Shown: one piece after another, positions 46,687 to 55,091 of the stretch
Numbering within the stretch: the first letter of the stretch is position 1
Layout: every line of letters starts with the position of its first letter
DNA from: Symplocastrum torsivum CPER-KK1
GTDB lineage: Bacteria > Cyanobacteriota > Cyanobacteriia > Cyanobacteriales > Coleofasciculaceae
Assembly: GCA_019358875.1 (NCBI GenBank)
Contig: JAHHIF010000005.1
Location: forward strand, 124,001-188,000
Reading direction: 5' to 3'
DNA length: 64,000 nucleotides
Notes under the pieces: generated by a model
Databases searched by the model: none
Told to the model about the DNA's origin: nothing
What the model saw: the letters and a program-made list of their open reading frames with translations, nothing else
Made by a program: the position numbers and the translations under genes

Positions 46687-47550
46687 TCAAGTCTCTAGAA
46701 CGTCTGATGAGCTAACTGTCACAACACTATAGCTACCAAAAATTTTGAGAATTTCTGTATGCGGCGCTAATTCTGAAAGGGTAGCTTGAATTGATGATTG
46801 AGAAGCATCGGCTTCCAAATCAATGAAGAAAAGGTATTCACCAAGCGATCGCTTTGTCGGACGAGACTCAATGCGGCTTAGGTTAATCTCTCGACTTGCA
46901 AATACTTGAAGCGGTTTCACAAGCGCCCCCGGCACATTAGCAGGAACACTAAAAGCTAAGGAAGTATAGCTCCCACCAGGGGAAGGCTGTAAACCCATTA
47001 CCCAGAAACGGGTACAGTTATCGGGATAGTCAGTGATGGCAGATGCCAGAACGGGTATTTTATAAAGCTGCGCTGCCCGTTGAGAGGTAATCGCTCCTGC
47101 TGTATTATCTTTGTCCAGATACTGTAATGCCTCCGTTGTCGAATTAGTCGGTATCAGTTGCACTGAGGGGAGAAACCGCTCTAGCCATCCCTGACATTGT
47201 GCCAGAGCTTGTGGATGGGAATAAACCGTTTGGATAGCTTCTATCGTTGATGCCCGTGATAGCAAAGCGTGTCTTATTGGCAAGACTAAAGCCTGTTGAA
47301 TTTGTAGCTTATCTAGTTGCCACAACATATCCAGCGTCGTTACAACGCTGCCTTCAATCAAATTTTCCACTGGGACAACAGCGAGCTGAGTTTCTCCTTG
47401 GGCTAGTGACTTCAATGTTTGGGCAATACTGGGATAAGGACATAACAACGACTGACTAACCGCTTCGCTTGCAAGCGTGCGGACATAAGCTAAAGCTGCG
47501 GCTTCAGCGTAAGTACCAGGTGGTCCCAAATAGGCGATCGAGATAGACAT
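46687..47550 (-). CDS. pheA: Prephenate dehydratase
   Basis: Converts prephenate to phenylpyruvate in phenylalanine synthesis. The 287-residue monofunctional enzyme starts SISIAYLGPPGTYAEAAAL, has the substrate loop VVPVENLIEGSVVTTLDML, the catalytic AGAITSQRAAQLYKI and the NCTRFWVMG motif (Thr-Arg-Phe), followed by a C-terminal ACT domain (about 195-285) with the ESRPTKRSLGEYLFFIDL phenylalanine-binding motif. It should therefore be feedback controlled. No chorismate mutase domain is fused. Confidence 0.95.
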   Translation of the reverse strand: MSISIAYLGPPGTYAEAAALAYVRTLASEAVSQSLLCPYPSIAQTLKSLAQGETQLAVVPVENLIEGSVVTTLDMLWQLDKLQIQQALVLPIRHALLSRASTIEAIQTVYSHPQALAQCQGWLERFLPSVQLIPTNSTTEALQYLDKDNTAGAITSQRAAQLYKIPVLASAITDYPDNCTRFWVMGLQPSPGGSYTSLAFSVPANVPGALVKPLQVFASREINLSRIESRPTKRSLGEYLFFIDLEADASQSSIQATLSELAPHTEILKIFGSYSVVTVSSSDVLET

Positions 47551-47775
47551 AAGTAACAGTCAACCTAAGTGATAGATCTAGCTTGAGAGTTGGGAGTTGT
47601 GTACTTGTGTTACAAGGCATCTCTTGCGAAGGACAGTTTTTGCTACATCGTTCCTAGCACCTATCGCCTGTAGCGTTGTCCTTTATACAAGCAGTTTAAT
47701 CATCCCTTTAAAGCTTCTTGAGCAACATGGTGTCAATCCCTATCCTTCGCAGGAAATAAGCTTGTGGAGTCAGTC

Positions 47776-47816
47776 TGAGGCTCTTTCACAGCTTCCGTAA
47801 GGAAGAGGGAGCCTCA
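47776..47816. ncRNA. Nested hairpin with GTAA tetraloop, candidate RNA element
   Basis: TGAGGCTC (47776-47783) pairs with GAGCCTCA (47809-47816). Inside, CTTCC (47792-47796) pairs with GGAAG (47801-47805) over the GNRA-type tetraloop GTAA. A stable, RNA-like design in a 427-base divergent gap. Strand and role are unknown. Confidence 0.3.
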
Positions 47817-47951
47817 CCGTGTAAATTTCTATGATCCTGAGAGGATGAGATTATTGAGACTGTCTCAGCAAAGCGCCGATTCAGAATACTAAAATAAGAA
47901 ATCCTTCTCAAATCGTTAAAAAACTGTAAAAATTAATTAACTTTAAGTAAG

Positions 47952-47965
47952 AAGCTTATAAGCTT
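47952..47965. promoter_or_regulatory. Palindrome upstream of DUF1997 gene
   Basis: AAGCTTATAAGCTT is a perfect 14-bp palindrome, 12 bases before the ATG, within a larger partial dyad AGTAAG...CTTACT. Its position suggests an operator or a translation-blocking structure. Confidence 0.4.
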
Positions 47966-47977
47966 ACTACTTCCCTT

Positions 47978-48568
47978 ATGAACACCCAGTTTGTTGCATC
48001 CCAATCAGTTGAAATTGCTGTACCGGAACAACCTGTTCCCATCCAGCACTACTTGCGTCAGCCTCAGCGGCTGGTATATGCGATCGCAGACTCGAATCGG
48101 ATCGAGCAACTGAGTCAGGACAGTTTTCGTTTGACAATGCGTCCCCTGGACTTTATGTCGCTGAAGTTTCAGCCAACAGTAGATTTAAAAGTGTGGGCAG
48201 ATGCCGATGGTACCGTTCATCTAACCTCTGTACGCTGTGAAATTCGAGGACTAGAGTATATCAATCAACGCTTTGCCTTGGACTTGAAAGGGAAACTTTA
48301 CCCCTATCAAAAAAATGGCACAACCCAGCTTAAAGGCAGAGCAGATTTAAAAGTCAACGTTGATATTCCGCTTCCTTTTTCCTTGACTCCTAAGCCAATT
48401 TTAGAAACCACTGGCAACGGTTTGCTCAAGAGCGTTTTGGTAAGGATTAAGCAGAAACTAATGCACCAACTGTTGTTGGACTATCGACACTGGGCAAGCC
48501 AAGATGTACAAACAAGAAATTACCAGCAAACCCAGAAGTTGTCACCGGCTGATAATCCAATCATTTAA
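47978..48568 (+). CDS. DUF1997 family protein
   Basis: A 196-residue conserved protein of photosynthetic organisms with no assigned activity. The fold resembles START/SRPBCC-type lipid-binding domains: central beta-rich part with YAIADSNRIEQLSQDSFRL, MRPLDFMSLKFQPTVDLKVW, TSVRCEIRGLEYINQRFALD and the C-terminal helix LKSVLVRIKQKLMHQLLLDY. No signal peptide. Plant homologues are chloroplast proteins. The gene stands alone after a palindrome. Confidence 0.85.
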   Translation: MNTQFVASQSVEIAVPEQPVPIQHYLRQPQRLVYAIADSNRIEQLSQDSFRLTMRPLDFMSLKFQPTVDLKVWADADGTVHLTSVRCEIRGLEYINQRFALDLKGKLYPYQKNGTTQLKGRADLKVNVDIPLPFSLTPKPILETTGNGLLKSVLVRIKQKLMHQLLLDYRHWASQDVQTRNYQQTQKLSPADNPII

Positions 48569-48624
48569 TCAAGCTGGGTAGGCACATCTACCCCATTTCT
48601 TGTAATCAAGCATTTTAGATAATA

Positions 48625-49299
48625 TTACAACTCGGCTTCTACCCGACAGGGGCTAAACGATAATCGATGTTGGCGTGTGGGGCCTTGTTGTTGAAGGGCG
48701 GCTAGGTGTCGCTGTGTACCATAACCTTTGTTTGCTATCAAGTCATAGTCGGCATACTTTGCCGCGAAACGAGTCACTAATTCATCTCGCCAAACCTTGG
48801 CAACAACACTAGCCGCTGCAATCTCAAGCGATCGCTCATCTCCCTTGACCATTGTTCGTTGGGCAACTGGTAAATCAGGAAGAGCGTGTTTACCATCAAC
48901 TAGGCACAAAGTAGGCTGCACTTTCAACTTGAGAACAGCCCGTTTCATCGCTAACAGTGACGCTTGAAAAATATTAATCTGGTCAATTTCAGCGCTGGTG
49001 GCATAACCAATCCTCCAATCTAGCGCTAAGTATTGAATCTCATGAGCTAGCTTGACTCGGCGTGGATGAGATAGTTGTTTACTATCTTTAACACCCGCGA
49101 TCGCAAGTTGTGACAGAGCCGAGGCAGGTAAGATTACGGCTGCCGCCACTACTGGCCCAAATAGAGCGCCCCGCCCAACTTCATCGACACCAGCAACTAA
49201 GCTTTGCGTGTCAGATAAATCTGGCAGATCACAAACATTATCTTGCCACGGCTTCCCCTGGACAACGCCGGTGTTGTCTTTTTTTGCCTCTACCGGCAT
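48625..49299 (-). CDS. rnhB: Ribonuclease HII
   Basis: Cleaves RNA in RNA/DNA hybrids and starts removal of misincorporated ribonucleotides. The 224 residues show the active site VAGVDEVGRGALFGPVVAA (Asp and Glu), CLVDGKHALPDL (Asp), VKGDERSLEIAAASVVAKVW and the RNase HII-specific YDLIANKGYGTQRHLAAL. About 30 extra residues precede the catalytic core. It lies downstream of rne on the same strand, 217 bases apart; rne-rnhB is a common cyanobacterial pair. Confidence 0.96.
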   Translation of the reverse strand: MPVEAKKDNTGVVQGKPWQDNVCDLPDLSDTQSLVAGVDEVGRGALFGPVVAAAVILPASALSQLAIAGVKDSKQLSHPRRVKLAHEIQYLALDWRIGYATSAEIDQINIFQASLLAMKRAVLKLKVQPTLCLVDGKHALPDLPVAQRTMVKGDERSLEIAAASVVAKVWRDELVTRFAAKYADYDLIANKGYGTQRHLAALQQQGPTRQHRLSFSPCRVEAEL

Positions 49300-49516
49300 G
49301 ACCAGACCTCCTTCTCAACATGAAGCAAGCAAAACACTTGATGAATTTTGACATCTAGACATAGCACTGCTGAAAAAATCACAAAGCAACCAACTACTAC
49401 TCACGATTCAAATGAGCTTACTACCTGAAACAAGCTCAACAGTCTAGAAATAAAGCTTTTGACTTTTGACTTCCGCATAGCAGCACTAGATTGTCTACAA
49501 TAGCGTTTCGCCCTTA

Positions 49517-51631
49517 CTATAAGGCACTCGAATCATCACCCTCTACAGCTGAAGATCGGCGGCGGCGGCGACGAATAATTGGACGGCTGCCGTCTAATTC
49601 ATCGGTTGGCTCTGTTGATATTTCTGTCGTAGATACCTCAGTCGGTGAGGTTACAAGTACCTGAGCTGAACTTGGCGATTCATCTAGAGTTGCTGCCTCA
49701 CCTGAAGGTGTTACTGACATTGGAGAAGTCTCGCCGTCATCAGTAGCCGAAGGTAGTGTAGAAGCTTCACTAGCTGATTCTACAGATGCCTCGTTTAATG
49801 TCTCAGCGTCGTTGGATTCTCCAGGCAGTACCACAGAGAGAATTACCGATTTTGGATTTTTGACCTCTCGGTTTAAGCGTATCAAAGGAGAGATTCCCAT
49901 CAACGCATAAACATCTTGTTCCTCTGGGGTCATCTCAATAGCAATAACCTCCGGTGGTTCGATCTCTCTAGGAGCCTTGATCAGTTGAGGTTTTGCAATT
50001 CGTTCTATTGGTGACTCTGTTACCAAACCACGTCCTGTTACTTCTACCTCCTTTGGAGTGGTTTGTACACTGTCGCGTGCCACTTCGCTAAGGTTATCCG
50101 GCTCTAGCATTGGCTCCGACCTCGATTGAGGTACAGAAATAATGCGAGGGTTGACCTTCGTCGGGATGAATTCTTCCTTGGCTACTGGTTCATCTAAACG
50201 ACGGCGACGGGTACGGCGGTTCTTATTATTGGCTAATCCTCGCTCTTGGTAGCTTGGATGATGCACAAGGTCATTTTCCTCGTTATCATCAACTGGAGCA
50301 AAATCGAGCGGATCAGAAAGATCGGGCAGCCGCGTTTCTCTAGCCACCAACGGGATAGCAGAAGGCTCCGCAAGCTCTCGGACTTGGCGATCAGATTCAC
50401 CTGGGAGACGCACGAGATGTCCTAAACCACCACAGGTAGGGCAGGGTTGACCGAACAACTCGTAGATATTCTGACCTTGTCGCTTGCGAGTCAGTTCAAC
50501 TAAGCCAAGTTCGGAAAGCTGAGCAATTTGTGGTCTAGCTTTGTCACCCTTCAGTGCTTTGTTGAAGTGTTCTAGCACTTGCAACTGATCGCGCCGTGCG
50601 TCCATATCAATGAAGTCAACAATGATTACACCCGCCAGGTTGCGTAGACGCAGTTGGCGGGCGATTTCTGTGGCGGCTTCGCAGTTTGTCCAGAGAACGG
50701 TTTCCCGTGCAGTTGCCGATCGCGTAAATGAACCAGAGTTAACGTCAATTACCGTTAGGGCTTCTGTTGGCTCAATGATGATGTATCCACCCGAAGGCAA
50801 ATCAACTCTTGGTTTAAGCGCTTCTCGAATCGCTGCATTGACACGGAAGTAATCAAGAATTGGTAGGCGATCGCGATGATGGTCAATCAAAACCCCTTCT
50901 GGCGAACGTCCTCCACTCCAACTGACCAAATGCTGCTTGACCCGCTTTACTCCGGTATGAGAATCGACGACAATCCGATTCACATCTGCCGTGTACATAT
51001 CGCGCAGGACACGCTGAATAAAATCATCATCTCGGTTGAGTAATGCGGGTGCGCGGGTGGAATTTGCCTCTTGCTGAACCGCTTCCCACTGTTTTTGCAG
51101 CGCTTCCAAATCTTCAATAATGGCTTCTTCCGCTCTGCCTTCCGCTTCCGTCCGCACTAACAATCCCATACCAGCCGGTTTGAGCAGTACAGCCAGCGCT
51201 CTAAGACGGTTACGCTCACTGTCACTCTTTATCCGCCGGGATAAATTGACACCCCGTCCGTAAGGCATCATGACTAAATAACGACCGGGTAAACTGATGT
51301 TCCCGGTGAGCCGAGGACCTTTATTGCCTGTTGGCTCCTTCATGACTTGTACTAAGACTTTCTGCTGAGGGGTCAGCAGTTCGGTAATCGCACCAGCACT
51401 GCGTTTCAGCCGCAAGGGACCCAAGTCAGTGACATGAATAAAACCATTCCGCTCGGAGTCCCCGATATTTACAAAAGCCGCATCTATCCCAGGTAAGACA
51501 TTTTCAACAACGCCGAGATAAATGTCACCAACTTGGTGACTACCTGTAGCCACCACTAGCTCTTGAATCTGATCTTCCCAAAAAACGGCAGCAAGTCGAT
51601 GTTGCTCCGCAATAATAATTTGCTTTGGCAT
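49517..51631 (-). CDS. rne: Ribonuclease E/G
   Basis: Main endoribonuclease of mRNA turnover and rRNA processing. The catalytic half (about 1-415) has an S1 domain (GDIYLGVVENVLPGIDAAFVN), the DNase I-like site with IDVNSGSFTRS and GVIIVDFIDMD metal Asp residues, and the CPTCGG zinc-link (about 397-402). The rest is an acidic, disordered tail rich in Glu, Ser, Thr and Pro. It ends RRRRRRSSAVEGDDSSAL: the RRRRRRSSA nonapeptide is the PNPase-binding site described for cyanobacterial RNase E. A long leader upstream may carry autoregulation. Length (704) is typical for filamentous cyanobacteria. Confidence 0.97.
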   Translation of the reverse strand: MPKQIIIAEQHRLAAVFWEDQIQELVVATGSHQVGDIYLGVVENVLPGIDAAFVNIGDSERNGFIHVTDLGPLRLKRSAGAITELLTPQQKVLVQVMKEPTGNKGPRLTGNISLPGRYLVMMPYGRGVNLSRRIKSDSERNRLRALAVLLKPAGMGLLVRTEAEGRAEEAIIEDLEALQKQWEAVQQEANSTRAPALLNRDDDFIQRVLRDMYTADVNRIVVDSHTGVKRVKQHLVSWSGGRSPEGVLIDHHRDRLPILDYFRVNAAIREALKPRVDLPSGGYIIIEPTEALTVIDVNSGSFTRSATARETVLWTNCEAATEIARQLRLRNLAGVIIVDFIDMDARRDQLQVLEHFNKALKGDKARPQIAQLSELGLVELTRKRQGQNIYELFGQPCPTCGGLGHLVRLPGESDRQVRELAEPSAIPLVARETRLPDLSDPLDFAPVDDNEENDLVHHPSYQERGLANNKNRRTRRRRLDEPVAKEEFIPTKVNPRIISVPQSRSEPMLEPDNLSEVARDSVQTTPKEVEVTGRGLVTESPIERIAKPQLIKAPREIEPPEVIAIEMTPEEQDVYALMGISPLIRLNREVKNPKSVILSVVLPGESNDAETLNEASVESASEASTLPSATDDGETSPMSVTPSGEAATLDESPSSAQVLVTSPTEVSTTEISTEPTDELDGSRPIIRRRRRRSSAVEGDDSSAL

Positions 51632-52198
51632 TCAATTTCCTCAAAAATTGGCAGCACACTTAGGCACTAAGGCTTTCTCCCTTTGCTTTGGCTACCCAAG
51701 ATAACTGTGTATGTGAAAACTTTAGCTTCACTTAGAAATGAAATAACGAGAACCGAATGAAAGTGACCATCGAGTGACTAACTGCACTGCCACTCTTTTT
51801 GGTCAACTCCTACGCCATGCAATTGGTAGCCAATGCCATGCCGTTCTATACAGGTTGACATTTCTCCGCCACCAAGCCTAGCGGCTGTAGTAGGCGAATC
51901 CCAACATCACTGCTGAGTTTTCCTGCTTCCTTGAGTTTACTCAGTATCTGAAGGTGTTCCCAGATACTACAGGTCATTCTCTCCACAGGCTTAAAATCCC
52001 GTCTGCCCCACGGTAATCATGTCTTGGATGCTTTTGCCGAATTCGTGCTTACTCATTAGAGTGGCATGGCTTTGGAACTCTTGATGCGTCTTATTGCACT
52101 AAATCCGGCATCTTTAATGATTGAGAAGATGATAGCACTACATCCCGTCTGCGATTCATCTCACTGCTAACCTTTAGACAGTTATAACAGGAGTCTGC
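51632..52198. other. rne leader and upstream region
   Basis: About 570 bases upstream of rne. It probably includes a long rne leader. It also holds a decayed coding fragment (51846-52100). No promoter could be fixed. Confidence 0.5.
51846..52100 (-). pseudogene. Decayed coding fragment, possibly a transposase C-terminus
   Basis: A minus-strand frame open for 57 codons up to its TAG (LPWGRRDFKPVERMTCSIWE, then HLQILSKLKEAGKLSSDVGI and a tail ending KCQPV), preceded in the same frame by DAGFSAIRRIKSSKAMPL and three stops. The neighbouring frame reads VGQTGF, stop, ACGEN, like the ACGE ends of TnpB-type transposases as I remember them. It looks like old coding DNA with stops, but the family is uncertain. 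Confidence 0.3.
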
Positions 52199-52375
52199 TT
52201 GCGGTTCAAAGATAACACGCGAGTAGAAAGTTTCGAGGAGCAATTAGTTGCATGGCAGCATTTATATGCTAGTTTACACGGGCGGAACCCGGTGCAACGT
52301 CTATCCACAACGGCTTTGATGAATGGTGTATCTGAGGGCAGTGTTAATCAGATGCCACTCAACTCAATCAATTAG
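52199..52375 (+). CDS. Small unrecognised ORF (58 aa) upstream of rne, opposite strand
   Basis: Starts at TTG with AGGAG five bases upstream (AACAGGAGTCTGCTTG). The product reads LRFKDNTRVESFEEQLVAWQ, then HLYASLHGRNPVQRLSTTAL and a polar end NGVSEGSVNQMPLNSIN. Residues about 9-27 could form an amphipathic helix. No known family is recognised. It sits between two minus-strand genes. Support is the ribosome-binding site and natural composition; against it are the TTG start and small size. It may be a real small protein or a remnant. Confidence 0.4.
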   Translation: MRFKDNTRVESFEEQLVAWQHLYASLHGRNPVQRLSTTALMNGVSEGSVNQMPLNSIN

Positions 52376-52424
52376 GTAGTTGCGACCGTATTGCTCCAAC
52401 GGCAGTCGGCTGATCCCTCAATCA

Positions 52425-53627
52425 CTACTTTACTTGATTTGAGATTCGATTAGAAGTGGTGGCTTGAGATTGCCGAAGTGAGTGAATTGTTGCGATCGCA
52501 TGTTGAGCAACCTGATCAATTTCCTCTGTCGTATTAAAGCGCCCAATCCCAAAGCGTATCGAGGCATAAGCCAAAGACTCAGAATGCCCCAACGCTAAGA
52601 GAACAGGGGAAGGAGCCACCGTCGCCGACGAACAAGCCGCGCCAGAAGAAACGGCGACTACTGGTTGTAACCCCAACAACAGCGCCGAACCATCAACACC
52701 TTCGACACTAATATTAAGATTTCCTGATAATCGTTGAGTTGGATGACCATTTAGGTAGATGCCCCCTAAAGGACTAAGCGCATTCCAGAAATGTTCCCGT
52801 AATTGCAAAAGGCGTTGAGACTCCGATTCTTGTTCTTCTAATCCCAGTTCCACTGCTTTGGCTAACCCAACAATCTGAGGTGTATAGAGAGTGCCAGAAC
52901 GCATCCCTCGTTCATGTCCTCCGCCATGAAGTTGAGGTGCTAGTTGAACTCTAGAGTTACGGCGACGGACATAAAGTGCCCCAATACCTTTTGGGCCGTA
53001 GATTTTATGAGCCGTCAGCGACATCAAGTCGATGTTCATCGCCTCCACATCCAAAGGAATTTTACCAAGAGCTTGAGCCGCATCCGTGTGAAATAGCGCC
53101 TGATGCTGGCGACACATTGCCCCAATTTCCGCCAATGGCTGCAACACCCCAATTTCATTATTTGCTGCCATCACCGACACCAAAATCGTGTCAGGACGCA
53201 ACGCCTGTTCCAACTTGGCTAAGTCAATGAGTCCATCCTTTTTTACAGGCAGAAACGTCACTTCAAAACCCAGTGTTTGTAAATATCGACAGGGGTCGAG
53301 AACTGCACTGTGTTCCGTTTCTACGGTAATAATGTGACGACCTTTACTGAAATAAGCCTCAGCCACACCTTTAATTGCCAGATTGTTCGCTTCTGTGGCT
53401 CCACTCGTAAAGACAATTTCCTCTGGTGTTGCCTGGATAGCATCTGCCAAAATAGCTCTAGCTTGTTTTACAGCAGCTTCTGCCTCCCAACCGTAAGCAT
53501 GGCTGAGGCTAGCTGGATTACCGAAATGTTGAGTAAAGTAAGGCAGCATCGCCTCTAACACCCGTTCATCCAGGGGGGTTGTAGCGTGGCAATCAAGGTA
53601 AATAGGTCGATGAGTCAAATTTTGCAT
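52425..53627 (-). CDS. Cysteine desulfurase (NifS/IscS family)
   Basis: PLP enzyme that removes sulfur from cysteine for Fe-S clusters and thiolated cofactors. The 400 residues begin PIYLDCHATTPLDERVLEAM and contain SGATEANNLAIKG, the PLP Lys in SLTAHKIYGPKGIGALY (about 209), HGGGHERGMRSGT and the sulfur-accepting Cys loop SSGAACSSATVAPS (about 335). The short active-site loop pattern fits the IscS/NifS (group I) type. Cyanobacteria often have several paralogues, so a gene name is not assigned. Downstream of a WD40 remnant and gene on the same strand. Confidence 0.95.
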   Translation of the reverse strand: MQNLTHRPIYLDCHATTPLDERVLEAMLPYFTQHFGNPASLSHAYGWEAEAAVKQARAILADAIQATPEEIVFTSGATEANNLAIKGVAEAYFSKGRHIITVETEHSAVLDPCRYLQTLGFEVTFLPVKKDGLIDLAKLEQALRPDTILVSVMAANNEIGVLQPLAEIGAMCRQHQALFHTDAAQALGKIPLDVEAMNIDLMSLTAHKIYGPKGIGALYVRRRNSRVQLAPQLHGGGHERGMRSGTLYTPQIVGLAKAVELGLEEQESESQRLLQLREHFWNALSPLGGIYLNGHPTQRLSGNLNISVEGVDGSALLLGLQPVVAVSSGAACSSATVAPSPVLLALGHSESLAYASIRFGIGRFNTTEEIDQVAQHAIATIHSLRQSQATTSNRISNQVK

Positions 53628-53655
53628 CCAAAGAGTTGCTGTTGATCGATCGGTT

Positions 53656-53769
53656 TTACTGTATTCGCCATATCTTAATAGTCAAATCATTACTGCTACT
53701 AGCAAGGAGCTGACCATCTGAACTAATTGCTACAGAAGTCAATGTGTAGCTATAACAAGGTTTTGATTG
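53656..53769 (-). pseudogene. WD40 half-blade remnant
   Basis: The minus strand reads SKPCYSYTLTSVAISSDGQL, then LASSSNDLTIKIWRIQ and a TAA stop; a TAG closes the frame upstream. SVAISSDGQLLASSSND and TIKIW are classic WD40 blade strands. It lies about 90 bases beyond the stop of the intact WD40 gene, so it is likely the former end of that gene or a duplicated blade. No start codon is present. Confidence 0.65.
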
Positions 53770-53862
53770 CTAGTGTAGCCTTACCAATCTCTTCACTGAG
53801 GAGAAAGTAGGACTAGATGCGATCGCACCACCCTGCAATGAGATGTTCCTCAAATAGACACG

Positions 53863-54768
53863 CTACCGCATCGCCCAAATCTTGATGACATCGTTACGGC
53901 AACCAGTCGCGATCGCTTTTCCATCGGGACTAATCGTGACGGCTAAAATCGCCTCTAGATGACCCGTATAGGTGTGAACGTTTTTCCCTGTCTTCAAATC
54001 CCATACCTTAACCAATTTGTCATTACCGACACTCACGATTCTTTCCCCATTGGGACTGATGGCAACGGATGTCACACCACCAGCGTGTCCTGTCAGTGTG
54101 TGAATTTCTTGACCTGTATCAAAATCCCACACCCTAATCGTTTCATCGATACTGCCACTGATGATTGTTTTTCCATCGGGGCTAATTGCCACAGATGTCA
54201 CACTGGCGGTATGACCTCTCAGCAGACCTTTGTCTCCCACTTGAATCGTGGCATCAGCACAACCACTAACGATGTTTTGTCCATCTGGGCTAAATGCAAC
54301 CGAATAAACCCAATCGGAGTGATGGGTGAAGGTACGAAGTTCCTGCCCAGTTTTCAAGTCCCATAATTTAATCGTCGTATCTTTGCTGCTACTGGCGATC
54401 GCTTTTCCATCTGGACTAATGGCAACAGCATAGACAGCATCCGAATGACCGTTAAGGGTACGGATTTCTCTAGCGCTGCTTAAATCCCAAACCTTAATCG
54501 TTTTATCCAAACTGCCACTAACAATCGTTTGTCCATCCGGGCTAACGGCGAGACAACGAACCCAATCAGAATGACCCCTCAGCAGGTGCTGTTGTCGGGC
54601 AGTGTGAAAGTTCCAGACCCAAATCGCTCGGTGTGAACCACCACTAACTAACGTTTGTCCATTGGGAGTTATCGCTAGAGAATACACAGAAGTGCCAGGT
54701 GCAACCAGCCATGCTGCTAAAGTGCTAGGTGCAAGTCGCCATGCAGATATAGTCTGTTCTGGTTCCAT
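53863..54768 (-). CDS. WD40 repeat protein, seven-bladed propeller
   Basis: A 301-residue scaffold protein. After a short N-terminus (about 1-27) come seven WD40 units, each with a V/L-A-(I/V)-(S/T)-P-(D/N)-G core and ending in W-(D/N/A): for example SDWVRCLAVSPDGQTIVSGS, DKTIKVWDL, and the last ILAVTISPDGKAIATG with VIKIWAMR. Seven units can close one propeller. Unit four is shortened: ATIQVGDKGLLRGH lacks the usual W-D and about seven residues. No catalytic domain is fused. ATG at 54768 is chosen over a TTG one codon earlier. Partners are unknown. Confidence 0.9.
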   Translation of the reverse strand: MEPEQTISAWRLAPSTLAAWLVAPGTSVYSLAITPNGQTLVSGGSHRAIWVWNFHTARQQHLLRGHSDWVRCLAVSPDGQTIVSGSLDKTIKVWDLSSAREIRTLNGHSDAVYAVAISPDGKAIASSSKDTTIKLWDLKTGQELRTFTHHSDWVYSVAFSPDGQNIVSGCADATIQVGDKGLLRGHTASVTSVAISPDGKTIISGSIDETIRVWDFDTGQEIHTLTGHAGGVTSVAISPNGERIVSVGNDKLVKVWDLKTGKNVHTYTGHLEAILAVTISPDGKAIATGCRNDVIKIWAMR

Positions 54769-55091
54769 CAATATGCTCTGCTATCTATGAATCACGGCAA
54801 CTCGATCCTGGAAATGACCATGCATTGCCAGATATTCCGCTGACACGACAAAAATGAGAAAAAATCTTCTGCTTTCTAAGCTACAGCCTTCAGCAGGGAA
54901 AATAGGTCTATAGATGTACGGAGTTTTCTACTATCAGGTTGAAACTGAAGGGTACATAGTCTGCTTTAGTGTTCATTATGTCCCTTATGTGACAGCATCC
55001 TCCTAAAAGACTGCTAATGTTCTGCTGTTAGTGCTGTTAGTAGGGACACTACCCAGTAAAGAGTTTTAAGTTGTTATTCCCAAGAAGCGAT
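54769..55091. other. Divergent intergenic region, nothing recognised
   Basis: Between the WD40 gene and the CAAD gene. No gene, clear hairpin or operator was identified. Confidence 0.5.

Larger units (their letters stand above)
47551..47977. other. Divergent intergenic region with structured elements
   Basis: No supported gene. It contains the nested hairpin at 47776-47816 and a 14-bp perfect palindrome at 47952-47965 just before the DUF1997 gene. A frame at 47597-47800 lacks family similarity. Confidence 0.5.

Noticed and set aside
47597..47800. 67-codon frame between pheA and the DUF1997 gene
   Set aside because: Overlaps the nested hairpin and shows no domain or start signal.
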